A DNA stretch of 64,000 bases from Dasyornis broadbenti (lineage: Eukaryota; Chordata; Aves; Passeriformes; Dasyornithidae): contig VZRN01006386.1 of assembly GCA_013397935.1 (NCBI GenBank), positions 893,586 to 957,585 on the forward strand, read 5' to 3'. The position numbers and the translations under genes are program-made. Shown piece by piece: positions 12,571-24,355 of this stretch (positions are counted from its first letter, which is position 1; each line of letters starts with the position of its first letter). The notes under the pieces are model-generated. The model was not told the DNA's origin. It saw nothing but the letters and a program-made list of their open reading frames with translations, and searched no databases.

Positions 12571-12725
12571 ATTCAGGTTATATTGATATATATATATATA
12601 TAGGTATGATTCAGGTTATACTGATATAGAAAGTTATGATTTAGGTTACATTGATATATATATATATAGGTATGATTCAGGTTATATAGGTATCTTATAA
12701 CTCAAGCTATATAAGCATCTTGCAA
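12571..12725. repeat. AT-rich minisatellite, about 4-5 degenerate units
   Basis: The block TTCAGGTTATATTGATATAT, with variants TTCAGGTTATACTGATATAG and TTTAGGTTACATTGATATAT, recurs several times, spaced by runs of (AT)n and GGTATGA. The units degrade toward the right end (AACTCAAGCTATATAAGCA). Unit length varies from about 27 to 40 bases. Confidence 0.8.
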
Positions 12726-13559
12726 CTTTGGCCCAAATTATATGCATCATGTGGGAGAGGAAGGGGATGCTGTGCTTTTCCAGATGCTGTAATCCTCAGC
12801 TGCTGCTGGGGCAGGAGGACAGGTTTGCTCCTTGGCAGGGCCATGCCTTCCTGCCAAGGTGGTTTGTGTGTGTCCAGCCATCTGCCCCTGCCTACAGTGT
12901 TTCGAGCCTGTTGGCTGCTTCTGGCTGGACTTGGAGGGGTCAAGGCCTCCGATGCCACTCTGCTTTGTTTCCTTGAGTGAAAGGCACAAGCACCCGTAGC
13001 TTTTGTTGGGCTTCATGGATGTCACTTTCTTTCTGTGGTCCTGCTAAATATGTCTGCAGTGCTGGCAAATGAAAGTTCCTGCATATGTGCTTCAGGAGAG
13101 ATTTCATGTTCCTCCCACAAAGCCTAAATGTAAACCAGACTCATCCTGAGTTCATGGCTGGGCAGCTGGGGCTGGGGCCACACATGGCCGCCGGAATCCT
13201 GCATGGATCCAGCTGAGCAGACATCCTAGCACAGCCCTGTTGGCCACTGGGCCTTCATCCTGCTTTGGAGACCACTGTGGTTCCTGCCATGGCCCCAGCT
13301 CCTGTGTCTGTGTGCTAAGCCAGGCCAGCAGTGTGGCACCAGGACCATCACCTCCTCCTCCTCCTTCCTCTTTCCTGCAGGGAAGCAGCCCATGGCAGCA
13401 TGCCCACACTGCCAGGAAGGTGTCACTCCGCAGCAAGGACACGAGCAGCCCAGCAGAGCCAGAGGGGGAAAGGGAGGGAGAAGCAGCGGGAAGAAGGGCT
13501 GAAGGGAGGGAGTCCCACCTGGGAGAGGCTTCCCTGCCATGTCCTCAAAGGCAGCCAGG

Positions 13560-13800
13560 GACGGAGCCAGCACCCGGCAGCGCCGGCGTTTGCTCCTGCC
13601 CCGCATTGGCTGTGGTGTCCCGGGTGACAGCTGCGGGGGCCATGTGCCCCTGGCCCCGCGGTAACGGAGCAGCTGCGGCGGCTCTGGCTCCGTGTCCCTG
13701 TGACTCACCCCGCACGTGATGCGAGCCCGGCCCGGCCCCGCCGCCCCTCACGGAACGCGCGCAGGCGGCGGCCGCGCTTGGTGGCAGCTTTCGGCTTCCC
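13560..13800. promoter_or_regulatory. Orphan CpG island
   Basis: A short stretch dense in CpG and G+C, well above its surroundings, with GC-box-like runs (GGCCCGGCCCCGCCGCCCC), an AP-1-like TGACTCA at about 13700 and a CACGTG E-box a few bases later. No coding exon was recognised on either strand. It could be an alternative or upstream promoter, an lncRNA promoter or an enhancer. Confidence 0.5.
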
Positions 13801-16800
13801 TGCGTGCCACCTTCTGCTCTGCTGAAATGCCCTGCAGTTTGTCCCTGCAGCCGCTCCGTGTTTTCTGGGGGTTCCTCCAAGTTGCCGCTCGCTTTATGGT
13901 CTCCGGAGCTCCCTGAAATATCTGCGAGTGCTGCCGCTTTCAATCACACATTACACAACTGGCAAGCCCTGCACTCGCTCTCTGCTTGGCAAGATGATTA
14001 CATAGTACAGTTTCTCTTTTTTTTCGGTCTGCATATGCCCAGAACTGCTACATTTTTAAAGTATTTTTCTAGGGTATCTGTATTTGAAAAAAATAATGGC
14101 TTAGGCACACCATGTTTTTCCAAACACTAGCCAAGTAAGTGGTGTATTTCATAATGTTTTGGGCCATGGAAAGCAGCAGATGATGATATACTTATTTTAT
14201 ATTGATGTTGATTTACTTCCTGATTATTCAGGTTGCATAGTCTTATTTTACATTTCTGTTTTTAAATTATTTTTCTTTCTTACAGGTCCTTTTTGCTAGT
14301 ATAAATATTAGTGTTTGTGCTCTCATTGTGTTTGCACACAATGAGAAGGATTTTGCAGGAGCTCATAATCTCCACATCTTATCGTGCTTGAACTTTTTAA
14401 TAAACTGGTTGATAGTTTGGGAGATTTTCTTTTCTATGTGTCAGTTCTTCGCTACATATTGATAAAACAAATTGCTCACCTTTCCTCTGAGATTTCCTGA
14501 TTTAGATTTTTACTGACCATTTGTAGGTGCACAAGCATCTGAGATGTTTTACCCCAAGGCTCACACTGGCCATATGTTTCACACAGAAATGTTTTCTTCT
14601 CCTTCTGGGGAGTTTCAACAGTTTATTCATTCATTCCAAATATTTATAAAGAGGTCCTCAGTGCTGGGGACAGAGGGAGCTTTTTCAATAAGGGGAATGC
14701 AGTGGTCCTGTGCAGCAGCCACTGACGACTTTTTAATGTGTTTGTGTTTCATGTGGCTTTGGACTGGAAAAACAGGCCATGACTCCTTGCCTTGAAGCTG
14801 GGCCTGTTAAAATCCTCCTCAAAAATTATTCCTAGATCCCAGGGAAGTGTGGCTTGGGGTGTCATTTAATCCAACGTGGAGGCTAGAGCTGTGCTCCTGG
14901 GTGTCCCTCACCATGTCAGGGGTAAAGATGCCAGCACAGGGGGAGAGGCAGCCATCGCCATCAGTGCTTCCTCCCCTCAGTGCACCAAAATTGAGCTGTT
15001 TCCACCCATCCAGGTCACACTGGTTTAGCCAATCCTTGCAAAAGCTGCAGGAGGGGCCCCCTCTCCTCAACAAGGACATACACACCCCAACAAAGATGCC
15101 CTTTCCCAGTAGCATGAATCCTGTGGGTGATCCCTAGGGCCACAGAAGTCCCAGAGGACACGGTGTGTTCACCTCCCATGAAAAGGTGACAAGAGGGATG
15201 CAGCTGCAGCCTCATCTCTGAACTGCCAGTACCACTTGGGAAGTGTTACTTTGGGATATCACCTGAGCTAGTTGTGCAAGCACAAAATCATGGGTGGTAG
15301 AGGCTGGTGCTTGGAGCTTCCCTCCAGATGTGATAGGGCTGATCATCCCCAAGGTCAAGTCCCCAGATGCTTTGTCCTCGCTCCTTCCTTCTGTAGGAAG
15401 GCAGATTGTGCAGTGCAAAAAATTGCAGGAAAACAGGTTTGAAGGCATGTCAGGGGTGGAGAGTCCACCTGGGGGGTTTGACCTTGGGGTATTTTGCAGG
15501 GTTATTGCAGCAAGGGGAGGTCCCTGAAATGCGGAGCTGTCAGGGGACATCTGTCAGCAGGGAGGTATGAGAGATTTCCCCGAAGATATTTCCCTGTTTC
15601 TCATTTCTCCTGCACACAGGTGACCTGGAGCTTGCATTTTAATTCCCTTAGTGGCCAGCAGCTCTGGAACTCCAGCACTCAGCCATTAGCTCTTGTAATG
15701 GGATGGTATTGGAGAACACGTAAAACCAGGTAATTGCATAAATGGCATTCTTGGATGCCAGCAAGTGCCTCAGACCCTTGAGGAGTGACATTTTACAGGA
15801 GTGGATGGGAGAAAAACAGCAATCACAGCACAAAACCCAAGCCATAGTGTTTCTGAGAGGAGCCTGGGAGGCACCAATCATTTCCTGAGCCTTCTGGCCA
15901 GTTGGCAGCCCTGTCTGGACACAGCACTGCTGGGAAACTACACAACACAGTGCATTTTAGTAGTAGGTGGCACTTTTCCTGCCTTGCAAATCAAACCACA
16001 CGGGGCATTGGAGGGCATTGGAGTCTTCGTGGCATCTCTGCTCTTGGCAGCAAAGGGAACAAATAAAGCCATGTCAGGAGCTGATGTGTGGATCAGGCAG
16101 AGAGAGAGGTGTCTGTTTGATCCCTGCGGCTCAGGGCTCTTCCTGCACTCACAAAACACAGCAGCCACCCCACCAGCTTATGCGAAACATCTGGTGGCTC
16201 AGTGAGCTCTGGCCTCCTCCAGGTATCCCCTTAAAATAAACTCACTCCTGCAGGACCTCAGAACAAATCTGCATTTTTCTGTGGCTGAGGAGCACAGTGT
16301 GTAAAGAGAATCCCCTGCTCCAAGGTCCTGGGAGGCAAGGGCATGCAGAAGTACAAGGTTAAAAAAATGCCTCTAGAACCAGTGGCTGGGAACCATAAAT
16401 ACCTTCCAGGCAGTTCTTAGGCACATCAGGAGATGAGCAAGCAAAACAACTAGAATTTATAAACTTGCATAATTAATTTTTATTTGCAAGGAGAACAAAC
16501 ATTCCCATGTTCCAGCTCTCTTAGGGCCTTTGACAATTGGGCTCCTTTCTACAAATAATGTTATGTAAGTTTATACATTTCAGTTAGTGCTTGTTCTAGC
16601 CTCTCAGAGCCCAAGGATGTTCTCACTCCAGTTTATTATTTCAGCTGTGGATAGATCATTTTCCCCTGGTGCATCCATAATGGGATTTAAATTAAGATGC
16701 TTGCAAGCAGTGTAACAGTAGTGAAATAGTGTCTGGAAAACATTGGTACATACCCAGGGAGAATGAAAGAAAGAAATCAGCTTTACATTGCAGCACTGGG

Positions 16801-19800
16801 CAGTGTCTGCACCCTTCCCTGCAGGCCAGGACAGGATTTCTCTGCCTGAAGACACAACCTGTGAAGGACGAGTTCTGTACCTGGGCTGCATTGCAGGGCT
16901 GCTGGAGACGTGGTGGCCATGGATGCTTTTATTCCAGAGCACGGGAGCACCTCTGAGTCATCCAACAGCCCTGTAACTACAGCGTGCTGCAGCCAGGGCT
17001 GGCTGAAATGCTTAACCCCAACGGCCTAATCTCCAGCCATTGCAAATTAGTACAGCTCCAGCAACTCCAGAGGACTATTTACATGGGGCAGGTTAAATGT
17101 GTACAGGATCAGGCACAAAACCTGCAGTGATTCTGTACGGCAGTGGTTTACTAATTTACAAGGCTAGATCTCATCTGTGCTGGTTTCTGAAGTTGTATTT
17201 ATTTGTAGTGAGCACATCCACGTCAGGGAGACTTCTCCATCAAGCAGCATAAGGAAAACCCTTCATCTACTCCAATTATGTTGCTGATCCCAGTCCCCAG
17301 TGCATGAGGTATCTTCCCTCCATGTCATTCTTCAGTAACCTGTAGCTATGAGGCTGGATATTAAAACTTGATATGTGGATTATTTAATTTCCCTTTGTCC
17401 TGTTTTTTTTTTATTATTATTATTTCTGAAGTTTATCTGCAGATCCTACAGTAACAGGAGAAAAGCTTTCTGATCTCTTGCTTTGATCTATTGTAATTCT
17501 GATAGGCCGGGAGCCACATGTTGCACCCCGGGTGGGCTGGGCAGTAATGAGTGTGTGTAAGTCACCGCTGAGGCACGGCAAAGAGCCCTTGGCCTCTGGG
17601 GTGGCTTTTAGGAGCACAAATACCCCTGAAAAGGCTACAGGAGAACAGCATGTCCTGGGGGAAACCAGGTGAGTCATGAACACCTGCGGGAAGCCCTCAG
17701 CAGCCACATGGTGCAGGACAGGGAGCTGGGAGTGAGGCCCGGGGCTGCTCTGCAAGCTGAGCACCAACCAACGTGCTGGACAGGACCCTGCACCCAGGGC
17801 TTGTAACTGCTGTCCTGACAGAGTGCCCAGAGAGCTGGCACAAATCCCCTTCTGGATAGGGCCTGATGAGTGCCTTGGAGGGTGCTCCAAAACCGCCCAG
17901 GTAGGTCCCACCCCAACACTGCCACCATAAAAATGAGCCCAAGACAGGCCCACTCCATTCACCCTGGTTTTGGTGATCCTTCTGCTCCTGCCACCCAAAG
18001 AAGGAGCCCTCAGCCAGGAGTGCCAGACCCAAGCCTGGTGGCAAAACACTCTGTGCCTCTGCCACTGGTCTGCAGCTCCCGTGGGCTGAGCAGGATTTCA
18101 CTCTGGTAGCAGCTGTGCCCAAAGCTGAGCGCTTTGCCCAGTGGTTGGGAGTGTCTTGGAATGCCTCCTGCACACGGGGTTGGCACAGTTTCCTTTGCCA
18201 CCCAGAATCAGCCAGCTTGGATGCCAGCACCCTCCGAGAGAGAGGACTGGTTTGAATTGGAGTTGCCTTACCCCAGCTGGCACTGTGAGAGTCCAAGGGA
18301 GCCTCATCCAGGAGGTGCCTGAAATCAAGATGGTTTGAAAAATCCAAGTGACGTGTGAGGACTGGCAGTTTTCCATCATCTGGGATTTTGCTGGTGCTTA
18401 AAACTGCATCTGCTAAAAAGTAAAAGCAAGGCAGAAACAGTTTAGCTGAAGTGGGTCCAGTACATTTTTTAGGTGCAAACACTTTTCTCACCTTTGAAGA
18501 GGCTTGGCCACAGCTTCTTCAGTTTTGCAGCTCTTCATGTCCTACTGCAAAAGGCTGTGGGATGCCTCTGAACCGAGGTAAGGAGAGGTCGAAGAATCTC
18601 ATGTTTCCAGGGCACAAAGAAAGATAGTTTGTAAAGAGTAGGTCTTTTTTGGGTTTTGCAAAATAATTATTGTCCAATTTCTGCTACTACAGAAATCTAA
18701 CTTCACGTGGAATCTTCTCCATCCTCTTGTATCCTGCACTCTGCACTGCTGTGCCTGCCTTGTGTCTGCAAGGAAAAGGAGCCCCACAGGGAGACAAACT
18801 GTGTTAATTACTGCAGTCTGTGTCTGCAAAAGGCAGGTATGTCCTTCCAGAGCAGGGAAACTGATTTTAATCCAAGCAGGGAGTAATTATTCTTGGCAAA
18901 TGCGAATCAATACAAGCACAGTGCAGCTCTGCCCACAGCTTGCAAATGACAGCACACAACATAGCAGTGGCAACTTTCTTTCCACAATCTCTGTTCTGTC
19001 CTGCTTTGCCTGCAAGAGTAAAGCTGCAAAGCTCCAGGGAAAAAAAAAAAAAAAAAGTGGTATTCTGAAGGACATGTGCCAATCTCTTCAACTTGGGTGG
19101 TTTTGCCAAAGCTGAATCTGCCAGACACAACTCCCCCACCTCATCAAGGTACAAAAGCAAAGAGAAGTAGTCCAGAACACCTCTCTAGCACTTGCTCTTG
19201 CTGTGCTGGTTTGCCTGTGTGTGGCAGGGGCAGAAGGTGGGGAAAATGACTGTATGAGGAGACCACTGAAATGTTGTGCTCATGTTGCTGGCAAGCCTTG
19301 CTGACAGACCTTGCCTACCCTGGGAGCGGCTCTTTGCTCGTCTGAATTCCAGGCTCAAACATTGGGGTGGGAAAAACCAGGTTCATTCCAGGAGGAACTG
19401 AGATGCTCCAGCTCCAATTGCATATCATCTTTGCTTTTTAAATTTTTTCTTACTGCTGCTGAAGTGCTCACATGCCACAGGAGCAATCTTTAGGCTCCTG
19501 TTATTATTTAAATTTTAACCTCCTGTCTCCTGTTCTTACCCTCTTTGGTCACAGAAGCATGCTCAGGTTAGTCCTGTGCTTTCCAGGTGTCCTCCAGCCA
19601 CGCCAACCTGTCCACAAAATTCAGGCAGATCGGTATCCTGGATAAGCTCTGGTCCAGCACAAAAGATTAATTCCAGCTAGCCTTATGAGAGGGTTTTGAC
19701 TCAGGAGAACCAAGTGTGTATTCACAGGAGGGAGGTGGGGAAGTGTTTCAGTACCTGTGTGCCTGCAGCGTTTTCAGCACAGGGGGTGGGTGCACGTTTT

Positions 19801-22264
19801 GGATATAGTGTGAGGGGTCTGGGACAAGCACTCCCATAACGTCAGTGGCTGCCAGCCATGCCAGACTCACAGGAAAGGAGCTAGTCCACATTTCTGAGGA
19901 GCTGGGTGCTGGTCCCTTGTGCTGAGCTGCTGTGACTGTAAGCAGGTACCTGGGAATCCCGGCAACACAGAGGGAAAATCCTGTGCCTGCTGCTTTCCAA
20001 TGGCTAGGGGAGGACGTGCCTGCAGCCACCGCAATGGCTTCGGGAGTTCTGGGATGTGGCTCCCCCGGGAATGCAGCACATGGCCCCTAGGGCGAGTGCC
20101 CCAGGCCCCTTCTCTCAGCACCTTGGCTCTGTCCCACTCCTCTCGCTCTTGCTTTGCTGGGGCACAGGGACGGCAAGATAACCTTGAAGATTTTATAACT
20201 TGAATCTCATTCCTACTTCTCCTTTGCTCCTGGCGATGTACCAATTATTAATTAACAGGCAAATGCTAGAGAAAAAGCCAATGTACATAGCTCATTTCCA
20301 TAGATGTAAACGCAGTAGTCCCCAGGTCAGCTTTTATTACAGTGAACCCAAATCCTGTGAATAAATAGCCTGGAAAAAAAGCCAGAAACGATTTTGAACT
20401 CGATTAAAAAAGATTTGAATCTTTTAAAAACATTCTCTTTTCTGGCTGTCATGCTTGTCATGCTACCTATGGAAAAACTCAGACAAGAATTTGTGTCACC
20501 AAGAAATGTGACACCAGTGCCCTGAACACACAACTTCCCAGTAACCAGCTCCGAGGAAATGTTTGGTGCTCTGCAATTCCGTGACAAGCGCTGCAGGCTG
20601 CATCTAATCATTTGCATCATGATGCCGAGTGAAGGTGGTGTTTCTGAATATGCAGGCAAAAAAGTTATTCCAGATTCTGACCACATTAAAGTTACTGCAA
20701 TCCAAAAGATTTGCTTGCTTTCTTAGGAGGAAATAAAAGGAACAAAAAGAAGTGCAATGATTTACTTCTGTGTCTGTCACAAAGCTTGGCTTTACAGACC
20801 TGAAACATGAAAATTTTTTCCCTTCTTCCACTGAAACAAACTACAGAACAACGTTAATCACACTTTTTTCAGGCCTCCCTTGGTTTCACCTGAGCACAAG
20901 CAGCCATCCAGGAGAGGTCTGTGCTTAGATGTGGTCCCCGGCATCCTGCCCCATCCAGGACCTGTTAACTGGCAGCACCAGGAAAGAAATATCCCTTTGC
21001 CTGCCTGTGATGCATGGATTTGGACCCACGGAAGGCTGAGTGGCCTGCTTGGGAGAGCAGGGCTGGAAAGTGAGCCTGGCCTCACCTCCCCTGGGGTTTT
21101 TAGCGTACAGGTGCTCTGAGCACAGCAGGGGCATCACAGTCAGGCAGAGGTTTGAAACATGCTGTGGGCAATGGCACTGTTGGTTCTAGGTATTTTCCTG
21201 CTTTCAGATAACTTTTGAGGCTCGGCTGCTGATTGGATCAAGGAATACACTTGGATTAAAACACCTCCCCCCGTGAAGGTTTCCAAAGGCAGTCCCGTGA
21301 CCAGATGAGTCGCTGTGATTACAGAGCAGGCACGGCCTGGGTGTGGGACTGGGAGGAGGGAGAAATGTCTTTCCCCTAAAGGCAGCAGACCATTTCACCA
21401 TTGACCAGCCTTTTAATCTTCAACGTGTTTTTCCAGGCTCCCAAGTACCCGGTGTTACAAGATACACTGTTCTGGCTGATTTTTGTTTGGTTTTGGGTTT
21501 TTTTTCCCCAGTTGATCTCAAAACATATCATTATGAAATCTCCTGTGCAGTGGAGCTGAGCTCCTGGCTGCCAGACACTGAATTCTCCTCTCAAATCCTT
21601 GCGTTATTTAATGGACAAAGATGTTTGCCGATTTAGGGTAATTCCTCCCTTTGCTGTAATCTTTCTGCTTTGATGAAAAGGACAGCTTTACTCAAACATG
21701 AAGTACATATATAAATATTTGAAGAGGGTTGAAATACGCAATGTCTCTCCCAAGGCACCGGGAATGGGAATATTTCTTCCAGACGTCTGAGTGAGGATTT
21801 TAGAGGAGCTCCAAGAGACTTGAGACAGGTTTCCTATTGGCATCCAATATTTAAGGACACAGAGGATGGGGAGCTCGAGGTGTGCTGTGGGTACTGATGC
21901 TGTTTCCCAAACGAGTCGTGTTTATGGCTGTGCACATCAGCTGTTGAGTCTTGGTGAAAATGAGCGCTGTAAAATGGAAGTGAATAGCCTGTATTTTCAT
22001 GGATCACAGGGACACACTTACCCTCCCTTTGCAATGAAAACAATTTTTAAGTGATTGTGCCAGGTGACATTGAGACAATTCCTTTGGTCGGGGCTCTCAT
22101 TATACTGGGTTGAGAATGCAGGTGCTAAAAATAGAAACAAACGGCACGTGCTAATTTTCATCCTGTGTAGGACAAACAGCTGAGAGGTTCACAGTCTGTG
22201 GGAACTGTAAATCTCCCTGCTGGTTGCTATTGATCTGTCCACGACAAGATGTGCCCTCTTTGCT

Positions 22265-22285
22265 GCAGCAGCAGCAGCAGCAGCA
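22265..22285. repeat. (GCA)7 microsatellite
   Basis: Seven uninterrupted GCA/CAG units in non-coding DNA upstream of the B3GNT2 CpG island. Confidence 0.9.
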
Positions 22286-23152
22286 CACATTTCTATATTT
22301 TATTCCAGTAGGCATCCTGGGTTCCTGTGAATTTCCTTTGGTTTGTTTCAACAGGGACGTCTGGTTAGGATCTGTAGGCTCATCAACCTACCGAGTAAGC
22401 AAACAAGAACAACAATAAAAAAAGAGGTTAGTAATGAATGAGTCATGAACAATTAGTAACTACACTGGAAGGCAAATTTCCAAAATTGGAAATTCTCACA
22501 AACTGATTTACTAAGAGAAGCCTAAACGACCCCTTTGCTTCTCCTGCCTGGACTCAGTAACAAAAGCTTTGAAGAGTTCCACGAAAAGCTGAGCCAGTTG
22601 CAATTACCTGGCTTAAAAAAAAAAGAAATATTAAAATGTGGTGTAGCATGGCATTTCTCAGCACGGCTGGGGGTTTTCCTCTTTCGCTCCATGCCCTGCG
22701 GAAAAAAACCGAAGGCAAACTGTCCTAAGGGAATGGCCGGCGAGCCGCGGTGCCCACAGACGGACACAGTGCCCACTGCCAGCACACCGGAGCTGGCACA
22801 GGAGCCAGGTGTAACCCGGGGCCACCGCCAGGAGGAGGGTGCCCGGTGTGGGGCCGTTTCCACAGCAGCACCTGGCCCGACTGGGAGGCGAACAGCGGCA
22901 ACGCAGCGGTGTCTGCCCGCTCCGCTGGCGGGAGGAAGGTGGGCTGGTACCACCTTCCCCTCGCTCCTCCGATAATAAAAACACGTTTTCTGAGATAAAT
23001 ACTTTCCAGTTTTACAGCCCGGCCTCGGAGGCGGCCCCGCGGCGCCGAGGGGCCGGGGGGAGAAGACCGCGTCCTGCCGGGGACGGGGCCGCGCCAGGCC
23101 GCCCCCGTGTCTCCTCGGGCGCGCGGCAGAGTCCGGCAACCCCGGGGACGGC

Positions 23153-23959
23153 NNNNNNNNNNNNNNNNNNNNNNNNNNNNNNNNNNNNNNNNNNNNNNNN
23201 NNNNNNNNNNNNNNNNNNNNNNNNNNNNNNNNNNNNNNNNNNNNNNNNNNNNNNNNNNNNNNNNNNNNNNNNNNNNNNNNNNNNNNNNNNNNNNNNNNNN
23301 NNNNNNNNNNNNNNNNNNNNNNNNNNNNNNNNNNNNNNNNNNNNNNNNNNNNNNNNNNNNNNNNNNNNNNNNNNNNNNNNNNNNNNNNNNNNNNNNNNNN
23401 NNNNNNNNNNNNNNNNNNNNNNNNNNNNNNNNNNNNNNNNNNNNNNNNNNNNNNNNNNNNNNNNNNNNNNNNNNNNNNNNNNNNNNNNNNNNNNNNNNNN
23501 NNNNNNNNNNNNNNNNNNNNNNNNNNNNNNNNNNNNNNNNNNNNNNNNNNNNNNNNNNNNNNNNNNNNNNNNNNNNNNNNNNNNNNNNNNNNNNNNNNNN
23601 NNNNNNNNNNNNNNNNNNNNNNNNNNNNNNNNNNNNNNNNNNNNNNNNNNNNNNNNNNNNNNNNNNNNNNNNNNNNNNNNNNNNNNNNNNNNNNNNNNNN
23701 NNNNNNNNNNNNNNNNNNNNNNNNNNNNNNNNNNNNNNNNNNNNNNNNNNNNNNNNNNNNNNNNNNNNNNNNNNNNNNNNNNNNNNNNNNNNNNNNNNNN
23801 NNNNNNNNNNNNNNNNNNNNNNNNNNNNNNNNNNNNNNNNNNNNNNNNNNNNNNNNNNNNNNNNNNNNNNNNNNNNNNNNNNNNNNNNNNNNNNNNNNNN
23901 NNNNNNNNNNNNNNNNNNNNNNNNNNNNNNNNNNNNNNNNNNNNNNNNNNNNNNNNNNN
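23153..23959. other. Assembly gap (807 N)
   Basis: All bases are N. Long open frames crossing this gap are artefacts of the Ns. The GC-rich flanks suggest the missing sequence is itself very GC-rich. Confidence 0.99.
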
Positions 23960-24327
23960 TTTAACTTGATTTTTACCTCCCCTGGCTTTCCAGGTCGTGA
24001 GATTTTCCTTCCCCGTCGCCTCTCGCTTATTTGCGTAGTGACCGCTGTGAGCTGGCGGCCGGGGGTGATGGGCCGGAGACATAAATTTAGGGGTTTTTTT
24101 TAGGGCTGGGTTTTTTTTTTCTTCCCCGCATGGGAGGTGACAGGCGGCGTCAGGGTGGGGTTAAACCACGAGGGCGCGGAGTCCCTGCCCCGGCGCTCGG
24201 CAGCACCGGCAGCCGGCACATGTTGCAGCCAGAGCGGCGAGAGCGAGGCGCGGAGAGGCACGGTCTGTTGGCATGGTGAAACTTAGGCCAGCTCAGCCCC
24301 ACCGTATGTTTGTCCTCGCTTTTAAAG

Positions 24328-24355
24328 ATTTATTTATTTATTTATTTATTTATTT
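24328..24355. repeat. (ATTT)n microsatellite
   Basis: About seven ATTT units in a row, embedded in otherwise GC-rich DNA. Confidence 0.9.

Larger units (their letters stand above)
9515..22640. other. Intergenic region COMMD1-B3GNT2
   Basis: No gene is supported here. The open frames are short, overlap on both strands and lack domains or recognisable family motifs. The region holds an old CR1-like segment near 11.6 kb, an LTR near 12.0-12.5 kb, an AT minisatellite at 12.57-12.72 kb, an orphan CpG island near 13.56-13.80 kb and a 7-unit GCA triplet run at 22265-22285. Confidence 0.6.

Noticed and set aside
17697..18491. 264-residue open frame on the minus strand
   Set aside because: Composition is Pro/Ser/Trp-rich and shapeless, several overlapping frames on both strands are equally long, and there are no clear splice or family signals.
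22839..24082. Long open frames on both strands across the large gap
   Set aside because: About 270 of the residues are X from the 807 N bases; they are artefacts.
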